Both the position numbers and the translations under genes were made by a program. DNA of 40,272 nt, taken from assembly GCF_001499965.1 (NCBI RefSeq), contig NZ_LQIT01000047.1, positions 1 to 40,272 of the forward strand, read 5' to 3'. This DNA is from Mycobacterium sp. GA-2829 (GTDB taxonomy: Bacteria; Actinomycetota; Actinomycetes; Mycobacteriales; Mycobacteriaceae). The notes under the pieces were generated by a model that ran no database searches, was not told the origin of the DNA, and saw nothing but the letters and a program-made list of their open reading frames with translations. Position 1 is the stretch's first letter. The number at the start of each line of letters is the position of its first letter. Of the stretch, positions 22,770-30,444 are shown in pieces.

Positions 22770-23732
22770 TCAGACGGTGTAGCGGACCGCGCCGGTACCG
22801 CAGATCCAGGCCGGGGTGGGTTGGTAGGTGAGCACCTCGCACGGCCCACCGCCCATGGCTCCGGCGACGGCCATCCAGTTCAGGATCTCGTGACCGCCGT
22901 GCCCGCCGCCCTTCTCGACGTCGTCGTAGGTCCAGGCGAACAGCGCCTCCATGTCGCCGGCGGACAGCAGGTCCAGGAAACGCCGGTCCCATTCGGGGTT
23001 CACGCAGGCGTCGCCCATCTCCCGGGCCATCCTGATCTCGTACGGGCCGATGTCGGTCCACAGGCCGGGGTCGCGCTCGAGGTAGCCGCGTCCTTCGTTC
23101 TGGAACGTCTTCATCCTGGCCAGGAACTCGTCGGATTCCCGACTCGGTTCCCAGATCGGCGGCCAGTGCGACAGACCGCCGGTGCCCCAGAACATGATTC
23201 GCTTGTCGCTGTCCTCGACGGCGGACCGCACCGCCTCGCCCACCTGGTAGGCGCGCTTCATGCTGATCAGCGGCGGGGTGAACACGTTGATGTACACCGG
23301 GATGATCGGGATGTCGCCTTCGGGCCGTAGCAGCTGCATCGGCACCATGAGGTTGTTGCCGAACTCGGCGGTGCCCATCCGCGCGGCATCGATGCCGGAT
23401 GCCACCAACGTGCGCAGGATGTGTTCGGCGAGAGCCTTCTCACCTCCGAAGGCGCGCACCCCCTCGAACTTGAGCAGTTCGAGCAGGTGCTCGCCGGGAC
23501 CGGTGTGCTGTTCTGCCACACCGACACTGACCGAGGGCATCAAGCTGCGGAAGTGATTCTCGAAATGGTCGTCCAGGAACGCGACGATCACATCGGCCTT
23601 GGCCTCCGCGACGGTGCGCTTGAGCTCGTCGTAGGCGGCGAAGACTGCTCGGTGTTCCTCGGCGGTGACGTCGTCGGGCCAACCGAGGATCCCCGGTGCG
23701 TGCGAGGCGGAGATCCCTCCGACTACGGGCAT
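22770..23732 (-). CDS. LigB-type (class III) extradiol ring-cleavage dioxygenase
   Basis: A 320-residue protein of the LigB superfamily. Likely Fe(II) ligands are His11 (GISASHAPG), His56 (LDDHFENH) and Glu282 (GGHEILNWMAVAGA), with a probable acid/base His189 in FWGTGGLSHWPP, a motif shared by LigB and MhpB. Such enzymes open a catechol-type or aminophenol-type ring next to a hydroxyl using O2. It is a single chain, without a LigA-like small subunit nearby. The start ATG 23732 places SHAP at the expected distance; the ORF runs 111 bases further upstream into the FAH gene and this is rejected. Only one base separates it from the FAH stop. The ring substrate is not identifiable from sequence. 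Confidence 0.85.
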   Translation of the reverse strand: MPVVGGISASHAPGILGWPDDVTAEEHRAVFAAYDELKRTVAEAKADVIVAFLDDHFENHFRSLMPSVSVGVAEQHTGPGEHLLELLKFEGVRAFGGEKALAEHILRTLVASGIDAARMGTAEFGNNLMVPMQLLRPEGDIPIIPVYINVFTPPLISMKRAYQVGEAVRSAVEDSDKRIMFWGTGGLSHWPPIWEPSRESDEFLARMKTFQNEGRGYLERDPGLWTDIGPYEIRMAREMGDACVNPEWDRRFLDLLSAGDMEALFAWTYDDVEKGGGHGGHEILNWMAVAGAMGGGPCEVLTYQPTPAWICGTGAVRYTV

Positions 23733-23733
23733 G

Positions 23734-24579
23734 TCAGCAGTCCGTCCTGACCTTGTTGGAAATGGTTCCGACACCGGCGATCTCGACCTCGACGACATCG
23801 CCGTCGCGAAGGAACTCCGGCGGATTGCGCTTGAAGCCCACACCGGCCGCGGTGCCGCTGACGATGATGTCGCCGGGCAGAAGCGGTGTCACCTGTGAGA
23901 TTTCGGCGATCAATCGCGGGATGTCGAAGATCAGGTCCCGGGTGAAGGCGTTCTGCTTCACCACGCCGTTGACCCGACAGGTCACTTCGATGTCCGGCTT
24001 GATGCCGACGGTGTCGCGGTCGACGATGCCGGGGCCGATCGGGGTGGAGGCCGGCGCGTTCTTGCCGAGTGTCCACTGCACGTGCCGAACCTGACGGTCG
24101 CGCACCGACACATCGTTGACGACGGTGTAGCCGGCCACCACGTCCCAGGAGTCCTCCTCGGACACGTTGCGGGCCGGAGCACCGATGACCACGCCGAGTT
24201 CGGCCTCCCAATCGAATTCGACCGACAGCGAACTCGGCAGGTCGAGTCGGTCGAAGGGGCCGGCGATCGTGGACAGGTCCTTCATGAAGACCACCGGCGC
24301 CTTCGGCACGGTCGCCAGGAAGACGTCCATGGATTCCTGCTGATGGTCGAGGTAGTTGATCCCGATGCAGAAGATTCGGCTCGACGGGGTCACCGGGGGC
24401 AGTAGGACCACGTCGGCGAGCGGTACCCGTCCGGTCCGCGCCCCGGTGATGCGCTCAGCCTGCCCGGCCGTCAGCAGCACCAGTGCGTCGCGCAGTGACC
24501 AGTCCACGCCGACGATCTCGTCCCCCTCGAGGTATCCGCACCGCGTGGCACCCTGGTGGACGAATTGAACTAACTGCAA
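23734..24579 (-). CDS. Fumarylacetoacetate-hydrolase (FAH) family protein
   Basis: A 281-residue FAH-fold enzyme: RIFCIGINYLDHQQES, the metal-binding region VEFDWEAELGVVIG (Glu, Glu) and NDVSVRDRQ (Asp), PGDIIVSGTAAGVGF and the C-terminal VEVEIAGVGTISN. The family includes 2-oxo-hept-3-ene-dioate hydratases, oxalocrotonate decarboxylases and acylpyruvases, all late steps of meta-cleavage pathways. The start is TTG at 24579, five to six bases after GGAGA, inside the last codons of livF (10-base overlap). A far longer in-frame extension back to 25248 crosses livF and is not coding in this frame. The exact reaction is undetermined. Confidence 0.83.
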   Translation of the reverse strand: MQLVQFVHQGATRCGYLEGDEIVGVDWSLRDALVLLTAGQAERITGARTGRVPLADVVLLPPVTPSSRIFCIGINYLDHQQESMDVFLATVPKAPVVFMKDLSTIAGPFDRLDLPSSLSVEFDWEAELGVVIGAPARNVSEEDSWDVVAGYTVVNDVSVRDRQVRHVQWTLGKNAPASTPIGPGIVDRDTVGIKPDIEVTCRVNGVVKQNAFTRDLIFDIPRLIAEISQVTPLLPGDIIVSGTAAGVGFKRNPPEFLRDGDVVEVEIAGVGTISNKVRTDC

Positions 24580-25376
24580 CGGACTTCTCCTTCGGTGTTG
24601 GTTTCGGCGGCGGCCAGAAGGGCCTCTTCGGTTCCGCCGAGGAAGATGTGCGAGAAACTGGGGTCGGCCCGCAGTTCGGCCGCCGACCCCGACCGGCGAA
24701 CGCGCCCGGTGGCAAGCACATAGGCCCAATCGGCGGATGCCATGGCGAGATTGGCGCGCTGTTCCACCAGCAGCACGGCAATGCCGCTGGCTTTGAGTTC
24801 GGCGAGTTGCTCGTCGAGCAGCCGGGAGGCCATCTCCTCGGTCAGACCCGCGGTCGGCTCGTCGAGCAGCAGCACCGTGGGTTCGAGCATCAGCACCCGC
24901 GCCATCGCCAGCATCTTGCGCTCCCCTCCGGAGAGCACACCGGCGTGCCGCTTCAGCATGGATTTCAGCCGTGGGAACAGTTCGAGCACGCGTTCCTTGT
25001 TGGCCGCGACCTTGGCCCGCGACAGCGTGTATCCACCGATGACGATGTTCTCCTCCACCGTCAGCGGCTTGAAGACGTCGTCGATCTGCGGGACGTAACC
25101 CACACCGCTGGCGGCCCGTTGGGCCGTCGACATGCCGGTGATGTCGCCCCGCCCGGCGAGCTCGACGGTGCCACTCATCGGCTTGACCAGTCCCGCCAAC
25201 CCCTTGAGCAGCGTGCTCTTTCCGCACCCGTTGGGGCCGACCACACACGCGGTGTTGCCGGCGACCAGCTCAAGGCTGACGTTGTGCACGATCGGTACAC
25301 CGTGGTAACCGACGGTGAGATCGCGGACGCCGAGTACGGCTGTGGCGGAATCAGTTCGGGTGTCATCCGGCGACAT
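24570..25376 (-). CDS. livF: ABC transporter ATP-binding protein, LivF type
   Basis: A 268-residue ATPase. Walker A is GPNGCGKST, the signature motif is LSGGERKML, and Walker B is VLLLDEPTAGL; a Q-loop lies in VPQIDD. Branched-chain-amino-acid-type importers (HAAT family) carry two different ATPases, LivG and LivF; length and order fit LivF. It overlaps livG by 14 bases and the FAH gene by 10. With the binding protein and permeases it supplies energy for uptake, probably of an aromatic or amino-acid-like substrate rather than leucine itself, given the operon partners. Confidence 0.88.
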   Translation of the reverse strand: MSPDDTRTDSATAVLGVRDLTVGYHGVPIVHNVSLELVAGNTACVVGPNGCGKSTLLKGLAGLVKPMSGTVELAGRGDITGMSTAQRAASGVGYVPQIDDVFKPLTVEENIVIGGYTLSRAKVAANKERVLELFPRLKSMLKRHAGVLSGGERKMLAMARVLMLEPTVLLLDEPTAGLTEEMASRLLDEQLAELKASGIAVLLVEQRANLAMASADWAYVLATGRVRRSGSAAELRADPSFSHIFLGGTEEALLAAAETNTEGEVRCS

Positions 25377-26130
25377 AAGCGTCCACCACTTCCTGTTCGC
25401 GGCGTGCCGCCGCCATGGATCCTTCGAACAGCACCCGGCCGCGGGCCATCACCACGACGGCATCGGTCAGGCGTTCCACCGCGTCGAGCTCGTGGGCGAC
25501 CATCAGGATGCTGATGCCCCGGCCTCGCAGCTGCATCAGGAATTCCGAGATGCGCTCGATGATGCTGGCGTGCACACCGGCGAACGGCTCGTCGAGCAGC
25601 AGCATCTCGGGGTCGGTGGTGACCGCCCGCAGCAGTTCGAGGATCCGTCGCTGACCTCCGGAGAGGTCACCCATGTAGTCGTTCTCCTTGGCGTCGAGTC
25701 CGAACTCGGCGAGCAGCGCCCGAGCCCGTGCCACCGCGTCCCGCTGCGCGGGCAGCCAGCTGCGCCTGGGCCGGGTGAACACCTGCAGGAAGCCGGTGCC
25801 GCCCACCGACCGGTCCGCGAGCACCAGGTTCTCCAGCACGGTCAGGCGTCCGAAGTCGGCCGGCATCTGGAAGGTCCGCATGATGCCGCGGCGGGATCGC
25901 TTGTACGGCAGGAGCTTTGCGATGTCCTGGCCGCGATGCAGCACGCTGCCGGCCTCCACCGGCGCGGTGCCGGCCAACGCGTGCAGCAAGGTGGACTTGC
26001 CCGCCCCGTTGGGTCCGACCACCGCGGTGATCTTGCCGCGGGGCACGTGCAGTGACACGTTCTCCAGGACCCGGTTCTTGCCGTAGGCGACCGTGAGCCC
26101 TTCGATGGTCAGGATGTGTTCGTCGGTCAT
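25363..26130 (-). CDS. livG: ABC transporter ATP-binding protein, LivG type
   Basis: A 255-residue ATPase with Walker A GPNGAGKST, signature LSGGQRRIL and Walker B MLLLDEPFAGVH, plus the LivG-typical insertion after the Q-loop region (MRTFQMPADFGRLTVLENL, then a basic stretch) and the C-terminal DAVVVMARGRVLFEGS. It forms the second ATPase of the importer. ATG start overlaps livM's stop by four bases (ATGA), and its end overlaps livF. Confidence 0.9.
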   Translation of the reverse strand: MTDEHILTIEGLTVAYGKNRVLENVSLHVPRGKITAVVGPNGAGKSTLLHALAGTAPVEAGSVLHRGQDIAKLLPYKRSRRGIMRTFQMPADFGRLTVLENLVLADRSVGGTGFLQVFTRPRRSWLPAQRDAVARARALLAEFGLDAKENDYMGDLSGGQRRILELLRAVTTDPEMLLLDEPFAGVHASIIERISEFLMQLRGRGISILMVAHELDAVERLTDAVVVMARGRVLFEGSMAAARREQEVVDAYVAG

Positions 26131-27146
26131 CGCGTGACCTCCTGTTTGGCTTCGGACCGCTGCCAGAACGGCACCGGATTCCCATCGACACCGAACGTGC
26201 GCTTGCGCTCAGGGAATACGCCCTGCGGACGCCACCACAGGAACGCGATGATCACCACGCCCACCACCACGTACTGCAGGGCGTCGACCGTGCCCGGTGC
26301 GCCGAACTGAGGCAGGTAACGCGTCGCCTCGGTCAGGCCCACCGGCAGCAGCAGCGCGCCGAGCAGTACGCCGAATCGGTTCCCTGCGCCGCCGACGATC
26401 ACCGCGCCCATCAGGATCAGGGTCTCCTGGTAGGACCAGTCCGACGGTGCGTACGTGCCGATGAACGAGGCCAGGACGGCACCGGACAGGGCACCGAGAC
26501 CGTTGCCGACCGCGAACGCCGCCAACCGTACCGGGGTCACGTTGATGCCGAGGGCGTCGGCGGCCTCCGGGTTCTCCCGCACGGCACGCAGCACCCGCCA
26601 CAGCGGCGCCCGGGAGACCCGCAGCACCACCCAGGCCGCAAGGGCGGTGAGCAGTACCGCGAATCCGGCGTAGAGCCAGGAATATTCGTCGGACCGCAGA
26701 CCCAACTCCTGCTTGAGCGGAGCCGGGATGAGGTACAACCCGTGCCCGCCGCCGAGCAACCCCGGCATCGCCACCACGAGCGCGCCGGCGATCAGCGCCA
26801 CCGAGAGCATCGCGACGGCCTGATAGTCAGAACGTAACCGCCGCAACGCGACCAGACCGATCGGCAGCGATATCAACATGCCGGCCAGCACCGCGCCGAC
26901 GAACGGCAACGGGAACGGCAGTGACGCACCCCAGAAGTACTCCTGCACGACGGTGCCGCCCTCTGCCTCCGGTGTCCCGAGCGACAGCAGCGCCACGGTG
27001 TAGCCGCCCACCGCCACCGACACGATGTAGCTCAGGTTGAGCAGACCGGTGTCCGAGTACTGCAGCTCCAGGCCCCAGCAGCCGATGACCGCGACCGCGG
27101 CGTAGACCACGAGCGTGACGATGTAGAACGAGACATCTGTGTTCAC
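26127..27146 (-). CDS. livM: ABC transporter permease, LivM type
   Basis: A 339-residue polytopic membrane protein with about eight to ten hydrophobic segments and the LivM-family cytoplasmic motif (RAVRENPEAADALGINVTPVRLAAFAVG broken into RENPEAADALG and VRLAAFA). It pairs with LivH to form the translocation channel. The start is GTG at 27146 without a good ribosome-binding site; a 19-codon ORF ends exactly across it (GTGA), so translation probably relies on coupling. The charged C-terminus (ERKRTFGVDGNPVPFWQRSE) is cytoplasmic. Confidence 0.88.
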   Translation of the reverse strand: MNTDVSFYIVTLVVYAAVAVIGCWGLELQYSDTGLLNLSYIVSVAVGGYTVALLSLGTPEAEGGTVVQEYFWGASLPFPLPFVGAVLAGMLISLPIGLVALRRLRSDYQAVAMLSVALIAGALVVAMPGLLGGGHGLYLIPAPLKQELGLRSDEYSWLYAGFAVLLTALAAWVVLRVSRAPLWRVLRAVRENPEAADALGINVTPVRLAAFAVGNGLGALSGAVLASFIGTYAPSDWSYQETLILMGAVIVGGAGNRFGVLLGALLLPVGLTEATRYLPQFGAPGTVDALQYVVVGVVIIAFLWWRPQGVFPERKRTFGVDGNPVPFWQRSEAKQEVTR

Positions 27147-27202
27147 GCGCGATCCGTTCCCGTGCTCGTCCCTCGCACGTCCACTCCTCGCCGAATCGTC
27201 AT
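27143..27202 (-). CDS. 19-codon linking ORF between livH and livM
   Basis: ATG at 27202 overlaps the livH stop (ATGA), and its TGA (27145-27143) overlaps the GTG start of livM (GTGA). The product would be MTIRRGVDVRGTSTGTDRA, with no recognisable domain. It covers nearly the whole 52-base gap between the two permease genes, which would carry ribosomes from livH to the poorly initiated livM. Function as a coupling element is inferred from the double overlap. Confidence 0.45.
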   Translation of the reverse strand: MTIRRGVDVRGTSTGTDRA

Positions 27203-28086
27203 ACCTGTAAAGCCCTCCCTGCCGAGAACTCCGCGCGGATGCCCTGCGGACGCGCCATCAGCACGCCGATCAGGACCACCAGCGCGATGGCGATCTTGAA
27301 GCTGGGATCCAGCCACACCGCCGTCAGTTCCGTCGCCAGGCCGAGCACGAGCGCACCGAGCATCGCGCCGTACGCGTCGCCGATACCGCCGAGCACCGCG
27401 GCTGCGATCACCAGCACGATGAACGTGCGTCCCGAGGTGGCCGAGAACGACGAGCTGATGACGAACAGCGCCACCCCGGCCAGACCGCAGAGCGCACCGG
27501 AGATCGCCCATGCGGTGGCCACGACCCGTTGGGTGGCGATACCGCAGGACTGCGCGAGGCCGCCGTCCACCGAGGCCGCCCGCATCGCCAGACCCAGCCG
27601 GGATCGCTTGAGCAGCAGGTGCATTCCGACCATGGCCGTCAGGGCCAGCGCGATCACGATCAACTGCAGATCCGTGACGGCGGCGCTGGCGATCGTGAAC
27701 AGCACCGTCGGGGTGACCTCGTACCGGAACGACATCGGACCCACCAGCGCCAGCAGCGTGTTGGCCAGCACCAGGCTGACCGCCAGGCTGATCACCAGCA
27801 TCTGGAACACCGACACGCCGCGCCGCGCGAACGGTTGATACACGAAGCGGTTGAGCAGCAGCGAGACCACCACGCCTGCCGCGACGCCGACCAGCGCCGC
27901 CCCGGCCATGGGAAGCCCGGCGTGGCTCGCCCCCAGCGCGCCGAACCCCGAGACCACCATCGTCTCGCTGAACGCGAGGTTGAAGACGTTGGAGACGCTG
28001 TACTGCAGGGTGAAACCGACCGCGGCCAGCGCGAGCACCGCGGCGATCACCACCCCGAACACCGTCGCAGAGACGAAGAGATTCAC
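27199..28086 (-). CDS. livH: ABC transporter permease, LivH type
   Basis: A 295-residue protein with about eight transmembrane segments. The LivH family pattern is visible: AVGFTLQYSVSNVFNLAFSE near the N-terminus, RRGVSVFQMLVISLAVSLVLAN, the loop with MRAASVDGGLAQSCGIATQRVVATAWAISGAL (the EAA-like coupling region), and GGIGDAYGAMLGALVLG. It is the first permease gene, with a GTG start four bases after the binding-protein stop. Confidence 0.9.
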   Translation of the reverse strand: MNLFVSATVFGVVIAAVLALAAVGFTLQYSVSNVFNLAFSETMVVSGFGALGASHAGLPMAGAALVGVAAGVVVSLLLNRFVYQPFARRGVSVFQMLVISLAVSLVLANTLLALVGPMSFRYEVTPTVLFTIASAAVTDLQLIVIALALTAMVGMHLLLKRSRLGLAMRAASVDGGLAQSCGIATQRVVATAWAISGALCGLAGVALFVISSSFSATSGRTFIVLVIAAAVLGGIGDAYGAMLGALVLGLATELTAVWLDPSFKIAIALVVLIGVLMARPQGIRAEFSAGRALQV

Positions 28087-28090
28087 GAGA

Positions 28091-29404
28091 TCAGCGCTGT
28101 CCGCTCGCGAGGGCCTCGAGTTCTTCGGCGGGAAGCTGGCTCACCAGCCGCAGCTGCTTGGCGGACGGATCCCAGTCGTAGAACGCGAAGGCACCGATGA
28201 CGTTGTGGAACTCGTTGAGCCGGTACTCGCCGTTGGCGCCGACGTACTGGATGTCCTCGCCCTTGCCGAGCGCCTCGACGCCCTCGGCGTAATCGGTGAC
28301 GACCGTCTTGCCTTCACCGGCGGCCAGGATGTCGGGGATGGCCGAGTTGTAGTCCTCGGGCTTCACCGAGTCGGTCTTCGTCGCGGCCAGACCCGACAGG
28401 ATCACCCCGTCATAGGCGGCGCGGGAGTACGCACTGTCCTTGAAGGACGGGACATCGATACCGTCCTGGCCCTCCAGCGACTGCAGCGTCTCCAAGAAGG
28501 TCTCGGTGCCGGCGCCGCCTTCCTGCGCATACCGCACGACGACCTGCAGCGACTTGGCCAGGGCCTCGTCTCCGCCGTACGCGCTCAGCGCGGCACTCTG
28601 CCAGTCTCCGGTCGTGGCAAGGGTATTCGTGACGACCGGGATGTCGCCGCCGCCGGCCTGGTTCAGCTCGGTCAGGAACGTGCCGGCGGTGACCGCGTCG
28701 GCTTCGAACATGATCGCGGCCGGGCGGTTCTGCATGATCCGCGCCACCTCGGTGCGATAGGACGGTTGCTCGGGCTGGATCGTCATAGCCTCGGTGACGC
28801 CGACGCCCAGTCCCTTCAGGGCCTCCTGCAGGGGCGGGATGTTGGCCTGCGCGGACGCGCCACCGACGAACACCAATGCGACCTTGTCGAAGTTCTGCCG
28901 CTGCGAATGCAGTGCCATCGCCTGCGCCCCAACCGAATCCGAGGTGATCAAGCGGTAGTAGTGGTCGAGTTCGGTCCGGTCGAAGCGGCCGTCACCGGCC
29001 GGGGAGAACATCACCTGACCGGCCTCCTCCAGCACCGGGGCGGCCGCGGCGGCCTCGGCGGTGCTGGGGCCCAGCACGGTGAACAGATTCGAGGTGGTGC
29101 TCAGCATCTGCCGCGCTGCGGGCACCGAGTCGCTGGCAGTTCCTTTCGTGTCGAACGCCTCGCACTCGATGTCGCGCCCGAGCACCCCGCCGGCCTCGTT
29201 GATCTCCGCGGCCGCGGGAAGGCAACCGTTGACCGCCTCGGCGCCTTCCACCGCCGTGGGACCGCTGAACGCCATCAGCATGCCCACCACCAGCGGATCG
29301 CCGGAACCGGCACCGCCGCCACTTCCGCCGCCCGAGCATGCGGGCACCGCGAGCAGAGCGGCCACGGCCGCTGCACTGGACCAGACCTTCGTCGAATTCT
29401 TCAT
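28091..29404 (-). CDS. ABC transporter substrate-binding lipoprotein (LivK-like)
   Basis: A 437-residue periplasmic-binding-type protein. The signal peptide ends in a lipobox AVPAC with Cys23 as the lipid site, followed by a Gly/Ser linker. The mature part (PLVVGMLMAFSGPTAVEGAEAVNGCLPAAAEINEAGGVLGRDIECEAFDTKGTASDSV in sections) is a Peripla_BP_6 domain of the type that binds branched-chain amino acids, amides, urea and aromatic acids. ATG 29404 has a GGTGGGAG ribosome-binding site; longer in-frame extensions run into the promoter region. It is the first gene of the ten-ORF operon and would set substrate specificity. Upstream lie repeated CCAAT boxes and a CRP-like palindrome. Confidence 0.9.
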   Translation of the reverse strand: MKNSTKVWSSAAAVAALLAVPACSGGGSGGGAGSGDPLVVGMLMAFSGPTAVEGAEAVNGCLPAAAEINEAGGVLGRDIECEAFDTKGTASDSVPAARQMLSTTSNLFTVLGPSTAEAAAAAPVLEEAGQVMFSPAGDGRFDRTELDHYYRLITSDSVGAQAMALHSQRQNFDKVALVFVGGASAQANIPPLQEALKGLGVGVTEAMTIQPEQPSYRTEVARIMQNRPAAIMFEADAVTAGTFLTELNQAGGGDIPVVTNTLATTGDWQSAALSAYGGDEALAKSLQVVVRYAQEGGAGTETFLETLQSLEGQDGIDVPSFKDSAYSRAAYDGVILSGLAATKTDSVKPEDYNSAIPDILAAGEGKTVVTDYAEGVEALGKGEDIQYVGANGEYRLNEFHNVIGAFAFYDWDPSAKQLRLVSQLPAEELEALASGQR

Positions 29405-29428
29405 GTAACTCCCACCGTGAGTCGGCAA

Positions 29429-29507
29429 CCAATCTTCAACCATTCCTCGCCCAATCAGGCTAGGGAAGTTGGGCTGTGCCGTGAACACAATCACGCAAAT
29501 TGGTCGA
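29429..29507. promoter_or_regulatory. Three CCAAT/ATTGG boxes upstream of the importer operon
   Basis: CCAATC occurs at 29429-29434 and 29451-29456, and ATTGGTCGA at 29499-29507. The nine-base ATTGGTCGA occurs identically at 30350-30358 in front of the regulator genes. The shared element, otherwise rare in this GC-rich DNA, is the best candidate for the operator of the neighbouring GntR proteins. Confidence 0.5.
29480..29495. promoter_or_regulatory. CRP-like palindrome CGTGA-N6-TCACG
   Basis: CGTGA (29480-29484) and TCACG (29491-29495) form a perfect inverted repeat with the six-base spacer typical of CRP sites, about 76-91 bases upstream of the binding-protein start. The outer base pair differs from the classical T/A but fits the looser mycobacterial pattern (GTGA-N6-TCAC). 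It suggests carbon-source control of the operon. Confidence 0.45.
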
Positions 29508-29531
29508 TCGCCAGCGGTGTTATCTGTTGAC

Positions 29532-30275
29532 TTAGTAACGCACGTGGGACTGGCTGCGGGTGCTCGACGACGCCCACTCCAGCGCCACGTCAACGCACGC
29601 GCGAGCCAGCGCTTCTTGTTGCCACGCGACGCTGCTGCGGGCGCGCAGCCCGCTCCACGGCGTCTCCTCAGCCGGCTTCGGCGCCGCTGCGTCCACCCAC
29701 ACCGAACCGCCGACCCGCTGCTGCAGAGCCGCACGGGCTTCGACGGGCAGGGCGGCGGCGACTCGGGACACCCCGGCGCATCGCACCAACGACACCGCCG
29801 CGTCCAGCCCCGACGCCCGGACATCACAGCCGCGCGTCGATCCGGTGTGCGGATCGGCGATCCACCACAGACCCGGCCTCCCGGGCTGATCGAATCGATG
29901 CAGTTCAACAGCGTTCAACTGGGCGCACCCGGAGGTCGCCCCGATGAGCCGCCGCAGCAATATGTCCAGCGGTTCGACGCCCAGCCGCGACCTCGCCCTG
30001 GTGATCGCCCCCGTGGTCGGTCGCTGCCGGGACAGGCCGCGTCCGGTGACCGCCGGAAGGGCCGTCCACAGCAGATCGGTGACCTCGTCGTATCCGGCGG
30101 GCGGGCACATCGCCGAGCCGAGCACGTGGTAGGCGGTGACCCAGGGCGGCAGTGTGCGGATCCGCTCGGCCACCACGCCCGCATCCTGCAGTGCCTCGTC
30201 GACCACGACGGGCGGAACCGCGCTCACGAGCGCGCACAGCGCCAGTCGGTCACGCATCGAAGACACCGTCGGCAC
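29532..30275 (-). CDS. IS4-type transposase N-terminal-domain protein without a DDE domain
   Basis: A 247-residue protein. Residues about 8-105 (DRLALCALVSAVPPVVVDEALQDAG in part, RTLPPWVTAYHVLGSAM, GYDEVTDLLWTALP, TTGAITRARSRLGVEPLDILLRRL) resemble the N-terminal domain of actinobacterial IS4-family transposases. The remaining 140 residues contain a WWIADPHTGSTRGCDVRASG segment and Ala/Arg-rich helices, but not the DDE catalytic core with its usual length of over 400 residues. No terminal inverted repeats were found. The frame is open and uninterrupted, so this is either a relic or a domesticated DNA-binding protein. It lies between the GntR pair (divergent) and the importer operon (same direction, 127-base gap). 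The start is GTG 30275 or the GTG three codons later, which has a better AAGGCGG spacing. Confidence 0.6.
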   Translation of the reverse strand: MPTVSSMRDRLALCALVSAVPPVVVDEALQDAGVVAERIRTLPPWVTAYHVLGSAMCPPAGYDEVTDLLWTALPAVTGRGLSRQRPTTGAITRARSRLGVEPLDILLRRLIGATSGCAQLNAVELHRFDQPGRPGLWWIADPHTGSTRGCDVRASGLDAAVSLVRCAGVSRVAAALPVEARAALQQRVGGSVWVDAAAPKPAEETPWSGLRARSSVAWQQEALARACVDVALEWASSSTRSQSHVRY

Positions 30276-30335
30276 CGCCTTAAATCAATTTCAACTGACT
30301 GTCGCCCTCCCAGAGTTTACGCACGCGTTACTGAC

Positions 30336-30355
30336 ACCAATCGGGCCACATTGGT
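30336..30355. promoter_or_regulatory. Inverted repeat ACCAAT-N8-ATTGGT
   Basis: Six-base perfect arms (30336-30341 and 30350-30355) around eight bases. It is one of two such ATTGG-type palindromes between the IS4-like gene and the first GntR gene and may control both directions. Confidence 0.5.
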
Positions 30356-30386
30356 CGAGTTATGTCGCGTGTGCCGCTAGGACCGC

Positions 30387-30411
30387 CCAATACGGCGGTA
30401 TTGGTTACAGT
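30387..30411 (+). promoter_or_regulatory. Operator CCAATAC-GGCG-GTATTGG abutting a -10 box
   Basis: Perfect seven-base arms (30387-30393 and 30398-30404) are followed directly by TACAGT (30406-30411), a good -10. Binding of a regulator here would cover the -35/-10 spacer of the gntR promoter, the arrangement expected for autorepression. The gene starts at 30445 with GGGGA upstream. Confidence 0.6.
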
Positions 30412-30444
30412 GGATGCACTTCGAAAGGCCGAAAAGGGGAACCG

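Noticed and set aside
24580..25248. Extension of the FAH ORF upstream of its TTG start
   Set aside because: It is an out-of-frame reading of livF; a ribosome-binding site precedes the TTG at 24579.
29405..29908. 168-residue extension of the binding-protein ORF
   Set aside because: It crosses the promoter region and the IS4-like gene; the lipoprotein signal peptide starts at 29404.
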